In this document: one piece after another, positions 1-7,213 of the stretch
Numbering within the stretch: the stretch's first letter is position 1
How the letters are laid out: each line of letters begins with the position of its first letter
Assembly: GCA_002364755.1 (NCBI GenBank)
Contig: DEZI01000035.1
Coordinates: forward strand, 4,512-68,511
Direction: 5' to 3'
Length of the DNA stretch: 64,000 nucleotides
Source of the DNA: Stenotrophomonas maltophilia
GTDB taxonomy: Bacteria > Pseudomonadota > Gammaproteobacteria > Xanthomonadales > Xanthomonadaceae
The notes under the pieces: model-generated
What the model was told of the DNA's origin: nothing
The model's input: only the letters and a program-made list of their open reading frames with translations
Databases searched by the model: none
Translations under genes and position numbers: made by a program

Positions 1-496
1 CACGCTCGTCGCCCGGGCCGATTTCCGCCGCCGGCGAGAAGAAGGTCCAGTCCAGGTCATCCACGGCCTGCAGGCGCTTCAGCGCTTCGCGCGCGGCCAG
101 TGCGTACGGCTTGTAGGCGGCCGGGAAGTCCGGGGTGTCGACCAGCTGCACGCCCGGCGCGATCTCCAGGCTGCCGGCGCCACCGACCACCACTACGCGC
201 GGCACCTTGGCCTGGCGCGCGGCGGCGACCAGCTGGTCAGCCACAGTGGCGATCTGGGCGATGTCATCACCCGGGCGCGGGCCGTAGGCGCTGGCCAGCA
301 CCTCGTGGCCGGCAATCACCGCAGCCAGGGCGTCGGTGTCGTCCAGCGCGGCGATGGCGAGCTGGGCACCGGCCAGTTCGGCCGGCAGGTCCTTTTCACT
401 GCGGACCATGGCCGTGACCTGGTGGCCGTTGGCCAGCGCGTGGCGGGCGATCTGGCGCCCGATGTTGCCGGTGGCACCGACGAGGGCAATCTTCAT
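1..496 (-). CDS. NAD(P)-binding NmrA/atypical-SDR oxidoreductase, 3' end cut by window
   Basis: Reading leftwards from an ATG at 496, the protein opens MKIALVGATGNIGRQIARHA, the glycine-rich GxxGxxG dinucleotide-binding turn of the NmrA/YwnB-like atypical SDR group. About 165 residues are visible before the window ends, including VVVVGGAGSLEIAPG and LDWTFFSPAAE, both typical of NAD(P)H-binding epimerase-like proteins of roughly 210 residues. The C-terminus lies outside the window. It is transcribed divergently from a LysR regulator that starts 109 bp away, the classic arrangement of a LysR protein and its target. The substrate cannot be deduced. It is likely cytosolic; no signal peptide is seen. 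Confidence 0.85.
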   Translation of the reverse strand, partial: MKIALVGATGNIGRQIARHALANGHQVTAMVRSEKDLPAELAGAQLAIAALDDTDALAAVIAGHEVLASAYGPRPGDDIAQIATVADQLVAAARQAKVPRVVVVGGAGSLEIAPGVQLVDTPDFPAAYKPYALAAREALKRLQAVDDLDWTFFSPAAEIGPGDER

Positions 497-604
497 GGCG
501 GAACTCCTTGGGGCGGAATGGGGTGCGGACGTGGCCACTGTAGGCCGCTGCAGTTGCTCGAAAAACAGCGTATAACGCGCTTGTTTGTTGCATGGACCGA
601 GCAG

Positions 605-1534
605 ATGGACCGATTGACCGCCATGACCGTGTTCGTCGAAGTGGCCGAGCGCGGCAGCCTGACCGCCGCCGCCGAGGTGCTGGACATGTCCCGCGCGATG
701 GTCAGCCGCTACCTGGCCGAGGTGGAGGACTGGCTGGGCGCGCGCCTGCTGCACCGGACCACGCGGCGGATCAGCCTGACCGGCGCCGGTGAAGCCGCGC
801 TGGCGCGCTTCCGGCAGATGCTGGCCATCGGCGAGGAACTGCAGGGCGAACTGGCCAGCGACGATCCCGAGCCGCACGGCACCCTGCGCATCACCGCCAG
901 CGTGTCGTTCGGGCAGAGCCATCTGGCCCGCGCTGTGGCTGCCTTCGTGCAGCGCCATCCGGCGGCGCGCATCGAGTTGCTGCTGGTCGACCGCATGGTC
1001 AACCTGGTGGAGGAGCGCGTGGACCTGGCCGTGCGCATCGCACGCCAGATCGACCCGGGCCTGATCGCGCGACGGCTGGCCACCTGCCGCTCGGTGCTGT
1101 GCGCCACGCCGGCTTACCTGCAGGCTCATGGCACGCCCAGCGCGCCGGAACAGCTGCCCGCGCACAACTGCCTCACCCATCACTACGTGGGCAAGAGCCT
1201 GTGGCAGCTGCACCGCGATGGCCGCTCGCTGTCGGTGGCGGTGGGCGGCAACATCAGCGCCAACGAAGCATCACTGCTGCTGGAAGCGGTGCGCGCCGGT
1301 GCCGGCATCGCCATGCTGCCGACCTACCAGGTGGCACCGCTGCTGCGTTCGGGCGAACTGGTGCAGCTGCTGCCGGCCTACGAACTGGACGAGCTGGGCA
1401 TTCATGCCGTGTACGCATCGCGTCGACAGCAGCCCGCTGTCATGCGGCGGTTCCTGGATTTCCTTGCTGAGTGTTTTGCCAGCCCGGCCTTCCAGGATCT
1501 GGATTGGCGCCCAGCGACCAAGGAGGACACATGA
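605..1534 (+). CDS. LysR-family transcriptional regulator
   Basis: 309 residues, the usual LysR length. The N-terminal winged helix-turn-helix begins MDRLTAMTVFVEVAERGSLT and continues through AAAEVLDMSRAMVSRYLAEV and LLHRTTRRISLTGAG. The effector-binding domain follows (residues about 90-300). The ATG at 605 was chosen because it places the HTH at the N-terminus, as in the family; the frame is open further upstream but carries no family sequence. The gene is divergent from the SDR oxidoreductase, so autoregulation and control of that neighbour are likely by analogy, not shown. Its stop codon overlaps an ATG in ATGA form, where a methyltransferase remnant begins. Confidence 0.92.
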   Translation: MDRLTAMTVFVEVAERGSLTAAAEVLDMSRAMVSRYLAEVEDWLGARLLHRTTRRISLTGAGEAALARFRQMLAIGEELQGELASDDPEPHGTLRITASVSFGQSHLARAVAAFVQRHPAARIELLLVDRMVNLVEERVDLAVRIARQIDPGLIARRLATCRSVLCATPAYLQAHGTPSAPEQLPAHNCLTHHYVGKSLWQLHRDGRSLSVAVGGNISANEASLLLEAVRAGAGIAMLPTYQVAPLLRSGELVQLLPAYELDELGIHAVYASRRQQPAVMRRFLDFLAECFASPAFQDLDWRPATKEDT

Positions 1535-1625
1535 ACCATGGACAGGCATTGCTCGACCACAACCGCGCGGCGTGGGAATGGCAGGCGCGCGAGGTAGGCG
1601 ATCGGTATCGCCCGGTCGATATGTG
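1531..1625 (+). pseudogene. Relic of the 5' end of a SAM-dependent methyltransferase gene
   Basis: An ATG overlapping the LysR stop codon starts a reading frame MNHGQALLDHNRAAWEWQAR, which resembles the N-terminus of small class I SAM-dependent methyltransferases (a 'LLxHNRAAWDxxA' opening). After about 30 residues the resemblance stops. No SAM-binding glycine motif (E/DxGxGxG) follows, and the frame runs on as arginine/proline-rich low-complexity sequence towards gph. I read this as the surviving 5' stub of a deleted gene that was translationally coupled to the LysR gene. The identification rests on recalled family resemblance over a short stretch, so it is moderate at best. Confidence 0.45.
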
Positions 1626-1738
1626 CCCGGGGTACGCCGCTTGTGTGTGGACCCGCAAGACCTGCCGACCGTCGAGCGCAAGGCCAGACTCCGCGCCCGC
1701 CGGTTCGGCTCAGGGGGAATCGGGAAAAGCGCGGGGCG

Positions 1739-1744
1739 TACAAT
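1739..1744 (+). promoter_or_regulatory. Candidate -10 box upstream of gph
   Basis: TACAAT lies 31 bp before the TTG start of the phosphatase gene. No convincing -35 box is visible at the right distance, so this is a weak call. It sits just downstream of the methyltransferase relic, so a separate promoter for gph makes sense. Confidence 0.35.
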
Positions 1745-1774
1745 GGACGGCCCACGTCGTACAGGTGCCGTCCT

Positions 1775-2446
1775 TTGTCGTATCCCTATCCGTTGGTTGT
1801 GTTTGATCTGGACGGCACGCTGGTGGACAGCGCGGCCGATATCGCCGAAGCGCTGAACCGCACGCTGGAAGACATCGGCCTGGCGCGCGTGCCTGAAGCC
1901 ACCGTGCTGGGCTGGATCGGCGATGGCGTGCGGCGGCTGGTGGAGCAGGCCGTGCATGCCGCCGCTCGTGACATCGATCTGGCCGAAGTGATGCCGACCT
2001 TCATGGTGCATTACCGCGAGTGCCTGCTGCGCAGCCCGCGCCTGTTCGGCGGCGTGCCCGAAGCGCTGGCCGTGCTGCGCACGCGTGGCGTGCCCCTGGC
2101 CATCTGCACCAACAAGCCGGCGGCGCTGGTGTCGCCGCTGCTGCAGCACCTGGGCATCGGCGACGCGTTTTCGCTGGTGCTGGGCGGTGATTCGCTGCCG
2201 CAGCGCAAGCCCAGTGGTGAACCGCTGCGGCATATCGCCGCGCACTTCGGGCTGGCAGTGGACGCCTGCCTGATGGTTGGTGATTCGCTCACCGACTACC
2301 GTGCCGCCGAAGACGCAGGCATGCCGATCGCACTGGTGCGCTACGGCTACCCGCGTGGCCTGGACCTGGAAACGGCACATGCCGTGGCGGTCATCGACGA
2401 CCTGCGTGACCTGCCGGGGCTGGCATCAGGCATTCCGACGCCGTGA
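1775..2446 (+). CDS. gph: Phosphoglycolate phosphatase, HAD superfamily
   Basis: 223 residues if started at the TTG at 1775, giving (M)SYPYPLVVFDLDGTLVDSA. HAD motif I is DLDGT with the nucleophile Asp. Motif II is the T of AICTNKPAAL, motif III the K of QRKPSGEPL, and motif IV GDSLTDYRAA. The small helical cap (about residues 20-85) fits the phosphoglycolate phosphatase/PGMB-like group. The frame is open further upstream, but that stretch is non-conserved arginine-rich sequence. Expected reaction: 2-phosphoglycolate to glycolate plus phosphate, salvaging a by-product of DNA 3'-end repair. A related HAD phosphatase specificity cannot be excluded. It converges with btuB, with SMAG repeats between them. 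Confidence 0.88.
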   Translation: MSYPYPLVVFDLDGTLVDSAADIAEALNRTLEDIGLARVPEATVLGWIGDGVRRLVEQAVHAAARDIDLAEVMPTFMVHYRECLLRSPRLFGGVPEALAVLRTRGVPLAICTNKPAALVSPLLQHLGIGDAFSLVLGGDSLPQRKPSGEPLRHIAAHFGLAVDACLMVGDSLTDYRAAEDAGMPIALVRYGYPRGLDLETAHAVAVIDDLRDLPGLASGIPTP

Positions 2447-2452
2447 TCCGTT

Positions 2453-2508
2453 CGCCGGGCATGGCCCGGCGCTACCAATCATGTAGATCGACGCCATGCA
2501 TCGATGCC
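2453..2508. repeat. SMAG palindromes between convergent gph and btuB
   Basis: Two short palindromes: CGCCGGGCATGGCCCGGCG ending in CTAC at 2453-2475, and a GTAG-headed imperfect palindrome based on ATCGACGCC/ATGCATCGAT at 2482-2508. The GTAG/CTAC border plus palindrome defines the SMAG (Stenotrophomonas maltophilia GTAG) repeat family. Here they could act as a transcript-end stem-loop for both genes. Confidence 0.85.
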
Positions 2509-2516
2509 GAGGCCCG

Positions 2517-4364
2517 TTACTTCGGCTGGTAACGCACGCTCAGCTGGTATTCGCGGCCCGGCTGGTTGAACCACGCCACGGTCTCGTAGCTGCGGTCGAA
2601 CAGGTTGGCCGCGCGCGCCAGCAGCGACCACGATGGCGTCAGCGCATATTCCGCGCGCAGGTCCAGCGTACCGTAGCCGCCCACCTTCACCGCGTTGCTT
2701 GCGTCGTCGTAACGCTTGCCCGCGCCCTGCACGGTCAGCCCGGCGCGGAAATCACCGAAGCGGCGGTCCACGTCCAGGCGCGCGGTCTGCTGCGCGCGGC
2801 GCGCCAGCCAGTTGTCGAACTGCGCGCTGCCAGCGGTGCGGTTGCGCGGGTCGGTGTAGCTGAGCTGGCCATTGATGTCGAAGCCGGCCAGCACTACGCC
2901 CGCGGTCAGTTCGGCCCCGCGGATACGCGCCTTCTCGACCTGCTGCATCATGAAGGTCGCCGCATCGTAGGTGATCAGGTCATCGATGCGCGTCTCGTAC
3001 ACGTCCATGCCCCAGTGCCAGCCCTGGCCGTGCTGCGACAGGCCGAGGTTGGCGCTCTTCGACTTCTCCGGATCCAGCGTCGGCACGCCGCTCCACGGGT
3101 CGTACAGGTCGCTGAAGGTCGGTGCCTTGAACGCGGTGCCGTAGCTGGCATTCACGCGCAGGCCGTGGCCGAGGTCCATCGCCCAGCCGAGGCTGCCGGT
3201 GGCGTGGTTGCCGAACTGCGCATTGTCATCGTTGCGCGCGCTCACCTGCAGCTGGTGGCGGCCGAAACGACCCTGGTACTGCACGAACACGCCGGTGTTT
3301 CGGCGGCTGTCGACCAGATAGCCCGCGCTGCTGCCATCGAGGTTGTCTTCGCTCCAGTCCACGCCGGTGCTCAGCAGCTGGCCCTCGGCCAGGCCGGTGT
3401 CGGCCTGCAGCGATGCATTGTCGCGGTGGGTCTGCGCGCTGCCGAACACACCGAAGTCACCGTAGTTGTCCGATTCGTTGTCGCTGCGGCCGACGCTGGC
3501 GGTGAAGGCCAGGCGATCGGTCGGGGTGTAGCGCACCTTGCCGGACATCACCTGCTGCAGCGTTTCCGAATAGTTGTAGTAACCGTCGTAGTGGTTCTCG
3601 CCCTCGGCACGCAACGCGCTGCCTTCCACGCTCCACTGGTCGTTGAAGGTGTAGCCACCGCGCAGGCTCTTGGACAGGTTGCGGTAGCCATCGCGGTCGG
3701 GCTCATCGGCGAAGCAGCCGGCGAACAGCGTGGCCGAGCCACGGCAGGCGTTGATGCCGTCGGTGTGCTGGTAGGCGATGTCGGCGCCGAACCAGCCGTG
3801 CTCGCCGCTGCCACCGATGCCGCCGCTGGCCTCGCGCAGGCCATTGCTGCCACTGCCGAGCTGGAAGTGCGGGGCGAATTCGCCCTGGTTGCGACGGGTG
3901 AAGATCTGGATGACGCCACCGATGGCATCGGCGCCGTACAGGCTCGACTGCGGACCGCGCACGATTTCCACGCGTTCGATCTGTGCCAGCGGCAGGTCCT
4001 GGTACATCGCCAGGCCGAGGTCGGCGCTGCTGATGCGCACGCCATCGACCAGCACCACGGTGTGCGAGGAATTGGTACCGCGCAGGAACAGCGAGCTCTG
4101 CTTGCCGAGGCCACCGCTGTTGGTCAGGTTGATGCCGGCGCGACCTGCCAGCAGTTCCTGCAGCGAGGTGGCTTGGCTGGATTCGATCTGTGCGCGGTCG
4201 ATCACCTGGGCCGGCGCGATGCTGTCCTGCAGGGCGATGGGGGTACGCGTGGCGGTGACCAGCACCTGGTCCAGCGCCGCGGTGTCTTCGTTGGCCTGCG
4301 CATGGGCCAGGGCGGGCAGGGCGGCCAGTACGGCCAGGGACAGCATTCGGGACTGCAGCTTCAT
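2517..4364 (-). CDS. btuB: TonB-dependent vitamin B12 receptor
   Basis: 615 residues. The signal peptide MKLQSRMLSLAVLAALPALA ends at HAQA. A TonB box (DQVLVTATR) follows at about residues 30-38, then a plug domain with LLAGRAGINL, LFLRGTNSSHTVVLVDGVRI and GPQSSLYGADAIGGVIQI, then a 22-strand barrel ending YQLSVRYQPK. Family: outer-membrane cobalamin transporter BtuB. The assignment is strongly supported by the cobalamin riboswitch in its leader. The ATG at 4364 was chosen because it gives a clean signal peptide, with GGAG just upstream. The gene appears monocistronic: the next gene downstream, gph, is convergent. The terminal residue is Lys rather than the usual aromatic. Confidence 0.95.
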   Translation of the reverse strand: MKLQSRMLSLAVLAALPALAHAQANEDTAALDQVLVTATRTPIALQDSIAPAQVIDRAQIESSQATSLQELLAGRAGINLTNSGGLGKQSSLFLRGTNSSHTVVLVDGVRISSADLGLAMYQDLPLAQIERVEIVRGPQSSLYGADAIGGVIQIFTRRNQGEFAPHFQLGSGSNGLREASGGIGGSGEHGWFGADIAYQHTDGINACRGSATLFAGCFADEPDRDGYRNLSKSLRGGYTFNDQWSVEGSALRAEGENHYDGYYNYSETLQQVMSGKVRYTPTDRLAFTASVGRSDNESDNYGDFGVFGSAQTHRDNASLQADTGLAEGQLLSTGVDWSEDNLDGSSAGYLVDSRRNTGVFVQYQGRFGRHQLQVSARNDDNAQFGNHATGSLGWAMDLGHGLRVNASYGTAFKAPTFSDLYDPWSGVPTLDPEKSKSANLGLSQHGQGWHWGMDVYETRIDDLITYDAATFMMQQVEKARIRGAELTAGVVLAGFDINGQLSYTDPRNRTAGSAQFDNWLARRAQQTARLDVDRRFGDFRAGLTVQGAGKRYDDASNAVKVGGYGTLDLRAEYALTPSWSLLARAANLFDRSYETVAWFNQPGREYQLSVRYQPK

Positions 4365-4487
4365 CGGGGGACTCCAGGTGCCACGCACGCCCGCGTGGCG
4401 AAGGGGAGGAACCGCGAGCAAAGGCAGGCAGGCGCCGAAGCCGCGGCAGCGCCACGGTCATCCAGCGCCATGCCCACCGCATCGCGA

Positions 4488-4668
4488 CCTGAGGCTTCCG
4501 GGCCGGTCTCCGGGCTTGCCGCCAGGTGGCGCGAGGCCACCGTCCAGGCGCCTTCCCATGCCGATGGCACAGTGGCGGTATTGCCTGGAACAGACGTGCT
4601 TACCGTTGCGGGGGCAGCGCCGGCCTGGCGTGTTGCCACGCGTCACCGGCTTCCCGTTTCAACCTGCC
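4488..4668 (-). promoter_or_regulatory. Cobalamin (adenosylcobalamin) riboswitch controlling btuB
   Basis: On the minus strand the conserved blocks occur in order: GGTTGAAACGGGAAGCCGGTG at the 5' end (near 4664), CTGCCCCCGCAACGGTAAG (the B12-box region, near 4610), GCCACTGTGCC, GGGAAGGCGCC, and GCAAGCCCGGAGACCGGCC at the 3' end (near 4500). These are the hallmark elements of Rfam's cobalamin riboswitch. About 125 nt separate it from the btuB ATG, and no clear U-tract terminator is visible there. Control by sequestering the ribosome-binding site is therefore plausible. Coenzyme B12 binding is expected to repress btuB. Confidence 0.95.
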
Positions 4669-4848
4669 GGCCATGGCCGCAGGTCACCTGGAAGTGGGCG
4701 CAGTCTACGGCATCCCCGGGACCCCGTAGAGTCGAGCTTGCTCGACTGCCTTCGCTGTGCCCGTAGAATGTCCCCTCGATCCCGTGGTGCCGTTGCCGAT
4801 GTCCCGCTGTTTTCTGCTGTTCCCGCGTTGCCTGCACAGGACGCACGC

Positions 4849-5427
4849 ATGATCCTCGACCTGGTCCGCCATGCCGGCAACGGCCGCGATGAGTTCCTCG
4901 ATGGCCGCAGCGATCCGCCGCAGCTGGCCCGCCTGCCGCAGGAACTGGTCGACGCCTATGCCGAGCAGGACTGGCAGCGGGTGATCAGTTCGCCGCGCCT
5001 GCGCTCGCTGCACACGGCGATGGCCCTGGCCACCCCGCGCGGGCTGGACGTGGAGGCGGACGAGGAGTGGGAAGAACTGGATTTCGGCGATTGGGACGGG
5101 CAGTCGTTGTTCGACCTGCCGGAGGACGCGCTGGCGGCCTTCCATGCCGATCCGCATGCGTTCCCGCCGCCCAACGGCGAGAGCTGGGGCCACTTCGAAC
5201 GGCGCATCGCACGCGCGCTGGATCGCCTGCTGGACGATGAGGATCCGCTGCCGACCGTGGTGGTCACCCATGGCGGCCCATTGCGCATGGTGCTGTCGCA
5301 GGTCTGCGGGCTGCCGCTGTCGCTGTGCTGGGCACTGCGCATCGACCACGGCACGCGCCTGCGGGTGTGGCTGGAACGCGGCGAAGTGGGCCTGGTCGGC
5401 GAGCTGCTGGAACTGCAGCAGCCGTAA
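4849..5427 (+). CDS. Histidine phosphatase family protein (possible alpha-ribazole phosphatase, CobC-like)
   Basis: 192 residues. The protein opens MILDLVRHAGNG with the catalytic His in LVRHA. The second catalytic His is in VVTHGGPLRMVL, and the acid/Glu loop in EEWEELDFGDWDG matches the phosphoglycerate-mutase-like histidine phosphatases, especially the small CobC/GpmB branch. It is divergent from btuB across the riboswitch, so a role in cobalamin nucleotide-loop assembly (alpha-ribazole-5'-phosphate dephosphorylation) is tempting, but no other cob gene is in view. The start at 4849 puts the RHA motif at residues 7-9, as usual. It is probably cytosolic. Confidence 0.82.
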   Translation: MILDLVRHAGNGRDEFLDGRSDPPQLARLPQELVDAYAEQDWQRVISSPRLRSLHTAMALATPRGLDVEADEEWEELDFGDWDGQSLFDLPEDALAAFHADPHAFPPPNGESWGHFERRIARALDRLLDDEDPLPTVVVTHGGPLRMVLSQVCGLPLSLCWALRIDHGTRLRVWLERGEVGLVGELLELQQP

Positions 5428-5441
5428 GCCGCATCACCGTG

Positions 5442-5463
5442 GTAGTGCCGGCCGCTGGCCGGC
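5442..5463. repeat. SMAG-like palindrome (GTAG + GCCGGCC stem)
   Basis: A GTAG-headed palindrome based on TGCCGGCC...GGCCGGC lies in the gap between the convergent histidine phosphatase and TfoX-domain genes. It belongs to a SMAG subfamily whose stem differs from the common GCCGGGC type. Confidence 0.7.
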
Positions 5464-5484
5464 CTTCCCGGCAACGCGGACGCC

Positions 5485-5847
5485 TCAATCCTCGTCGGCG
5501 CTCTCGGCGAAACTGTCTTCGCCGTCATCCCCGGTGTCGAAGCGCTGCTCATGCACCGGGCCCGATGCCGGGCCAGCCGCCTTCAGCGGATGCGCGGCGA
5601 TGCGTGCCTCGTAATCCTGCACCAGCGCCTCGCGCTGGGCTTCGCCCAGCTCCTGCCAGTGGCAGTCCCGCAGCGCGCCTTCCAGCGAATAAAGCAGGTT
5701 CAGGCTCGGCTTGAAGCCGGCGCGCTTGACCTTGACGAAGGCCCCGACCGCGCCGAGCGCGGCCAGGTCCTCGCGGCTGCGCAGGCCGACCTGGCGCAGC
5801 CACGCCGCGCTCTTCGGGCCGATGTTGCGCAGCTTCGGTGCGCTCAT
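5485..5847 (-). CDS. TfoX C-terminal-domain protein
   Basis: 120 residues opening MSAPKLRNIGPKSAAWLRQV, then GLRSREDLAALGAVGAFVKV. This is the helix-hairpin-helix-like TfoX/Sxy C-terminal domain; the N-terminal TfoX domain is absent. An acidic tail (residues about 95-120) ends in DGEDSFAESADED. TfoX/Sxy proteins activate competence genes, but stand-alone C-terminal-domain proteins are uncharacterised, so a competence role is only a guess. It overlaps the upstream msrC gene by 4 bp (ATGA), so the two are probably co-transcribed and translationally coupled. Confidence 0.85.
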   Translation of the reverse strand: MSAPKLRNIGPKSAAWLRQVGLRSREDLAALGAVGAFVKVKRAGFKPSLNLLYSLEGALRDCHWQELGEAQREALVQDYEARIAAHPLKAAGPASGPVHEQRFDTGDDGEDSFAESADED

Positions 5848-6326
5848 TCCAGGGCCTCGACGAACACGCGGGCGATGGCTTCCAGACCGGCCTGGTCCTC
5901 GGCATCGAAGCGGTCCACCTTCGGGCTGTCGATGTCGAACACGCCGATCAGTTCATCACCGCGCAGCAGCGGCACCACCAGCTCCGAGCGCGAGGCCGAA
6001 TCGCAGGCGATGTGGCCGGGGAAGGCGTCGACGTCTTCCACGCGCTGGGTGACGCGCTGGCTGGCGGCGGCACCGCACACGCCCTTGTCCAGCGGGATGC
6101 GCACGCAGGCCGGCAGGCCCTGGAACGGGCCGACCACCAGCTCCTTGCCGTCATAAAGGTAGAAGCCCACCCAGTTCAGGTCGGGCAGGGCGTGGTAGAC
6201 CAGCGCGGAGAGGTTGGCCGCATTGGCGATGCGGTCGGACTCGGCGTAGACCAGGCCGCGGGCCTGTTCCAGCAGCTGGGCGTATTGTTCCGGCTTGCTG
6301 CCGGTGAGCGAGGCATTGGCGAACAT
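5844..6326 (-). CDS. msrC: Free methionine-(R)-sulfoxide reductase, GAF domain
   Basis: 160 residues, a single GAF domain. The three cysteines typical of fRMsr are present: ACVRIPL, KGVCGAAASQ and HIACDSASRSE. So are NWVGFYLYDG and ELIGVFDIDSPK, hallmarks of this subfamily (E. coli YebR/MsrC). It reduces the R-epimer of free methionine sulfoxide in the cytosol using thioredoxin. This complements the protein-repair enzymes MsrA and MsrB encoded 3-5 kb away. It is first in a two-gene unit with the TfoX-domain gene and divergent from bioD. Confidence 0.92.
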   Translation of the reverse strand: MFANASLTGSKPEQYAQLLEQARGLVYAESDRIANAANLSALVYHALPDLNWVGFYLYDGKELVVGPFQGLPACVRIPLDKGVCGAAASQRVTQRVEDVDAFPGHIACDSASRSELVVPLLRGDELIGVFDIDSPKVDRFDAEDQAGLEAIARVFVEALE

Positions 6327-6393
6327 GCCTGCAGTCTAGCAAGCGTACGGGACCAGCGATAATGCACGCTCTGTTGCATGCCTGGATCTGTTG

Positions 6394-7086
6394 ATGCCCC
6401 TGCCCACCCTGATGCCGCCGGCCGTGTTCGTCACCGGGACCGATACCGAAATCGGCAAGACCGCCAGCAGCACCGCGCTGCTGCATGCGCTGCGCCGGCG
6501 CGGGCTGCGTGCGGTGGGCATGAAGCCGGTGGCCAGTGGCAGCCAGGACCTCGGCCAGGGCCTGCGCAACGACGATGCTTTGGCGCTGCAGGCGGCCAGC
6601 TGGCCGGTGCCGGACTACGCCGACCTGAATCCCTATGCGCTGCGGCAGCCGCTGGCGCCGGAACTGGCCGCCGCCGAGGACGGCGTGCAGGTGCAGCTGG
6701 CGCCGATCGTGGCCGCGTTCGAGCGCCTGCGTGCGCAGGCCGACGTGGTGGTGGTCGAAGGCGTGGGCGGCTGGCTGGCGCCGATGTCGGCCACCTTGGA
6801 CCAGCTGGATCTGGTGCGCGCGCTGCGCCTGCCGGTGCTGCTGGTGGTGGGCATGCGCCTGGGCTGCGTGAACCACGCACGGCTGACCGCGCAGTCGCTG
6901 CAGGCCAGCGGCGTGGAGTGCCTGGGCTGGATCGGCAACCACATTGATCCCACCATGCAGCGCCAGGACGAGAACATCGCCACGTTGCAGCAGCGCCTGC
7001 CGATACCGTGCTGGGGGAGGTTGCCGTACCTGCCGGGCGCGGATGGCCTGACCCTGGGCGCGCACCTGGGAGCGGAGCAGCGGTAG
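6394..7086 (+). CDS. bioD: Dethiobiotin synthetase
   Basis: 230 residues. The P-loop lies in FVTGTDTEIGKTASS (GxxxxxGKT with the GTDTxIGKT signature of BioD). VGMKPVASG carries the conserved KP, and VVVEGVGGWLAPMS the EGxGG motif. Reaction: 7,8-diaminopelargonate plus CO2 plus ATP to dethiobiotin, the penultimate step of biotin synthesis, in the cytosol. Two ATGs (6394 and 6412) and a TTG (6391) are possible starts; I chose the first ATG, though the one at 6412 would start closer to the usual family N-terminus. No other bio gene is adjacent. GATAAT at 6358-6363 could be its -10 box. Confidence 0.93.
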   Translation: MPLPTLMPPAVFVTGTDTEIGKTASSTALLHALRRRGLRAVGMKPVASGSQDLGQGLRNDDALALQAASWPVPDYADLNPYALRQPLAPELAAAEDGVQVQLAPIVAAFERLRAQADVVVVEGVGGWLAPMSATLDQLDLVRALRLPVLLVVGMRLGCVNHARLTAQSLQASGVECLGWIGNHIDPTMQRQDENIATLQQRLPIPCWGRLPYLPGADGLTLGAHLGAEQR

Positions 7087-7213
7087 AGTCGACTGTCAGT
7101 CGACTATCGCGCGCAGCGCGGGGTCTGATCAGGAGCAGTCGACCAACGGTCGACTCTACCCGGCAACCGATACGAACGGCACCGCGATTGCCGGCCGGCG
7201 GCCGGCACTACCG
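7083..7213. repeat. Paired inverted repeats (SMAG-type dimers) after bioD
   Basis: GTAGAGTCGACTGTCAGTCGAC at 7083-7104 and GTCGACCAACGGTCGACTCTAC at 7138-7159 are each self-complementary. They are also mutually inverted (GTAGAGTCGAC against GTCGACTCTAC), forming a dimer. A further GCCGGCCGGC-type palindrome with CTAC border follows at about 7190-7213. These probably fold into stem-loops at the ends of the convergent bioD and MocR transcripts. Confidence 0.75.

Noticed and set aside
2496..4766. Long open frame opposite btuB (and similar ones opposite MocR/msrA/dipZ at 8628-11486, the TonB receptor at 15493-18228 and the M14 peptidase at 18192-21041)
   Set aside because: High-GC codon bias leaves the opposite strand open. 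The opposing frames contain clear conserved domains, and these translations show no domain and lack ribosome-binding sites.
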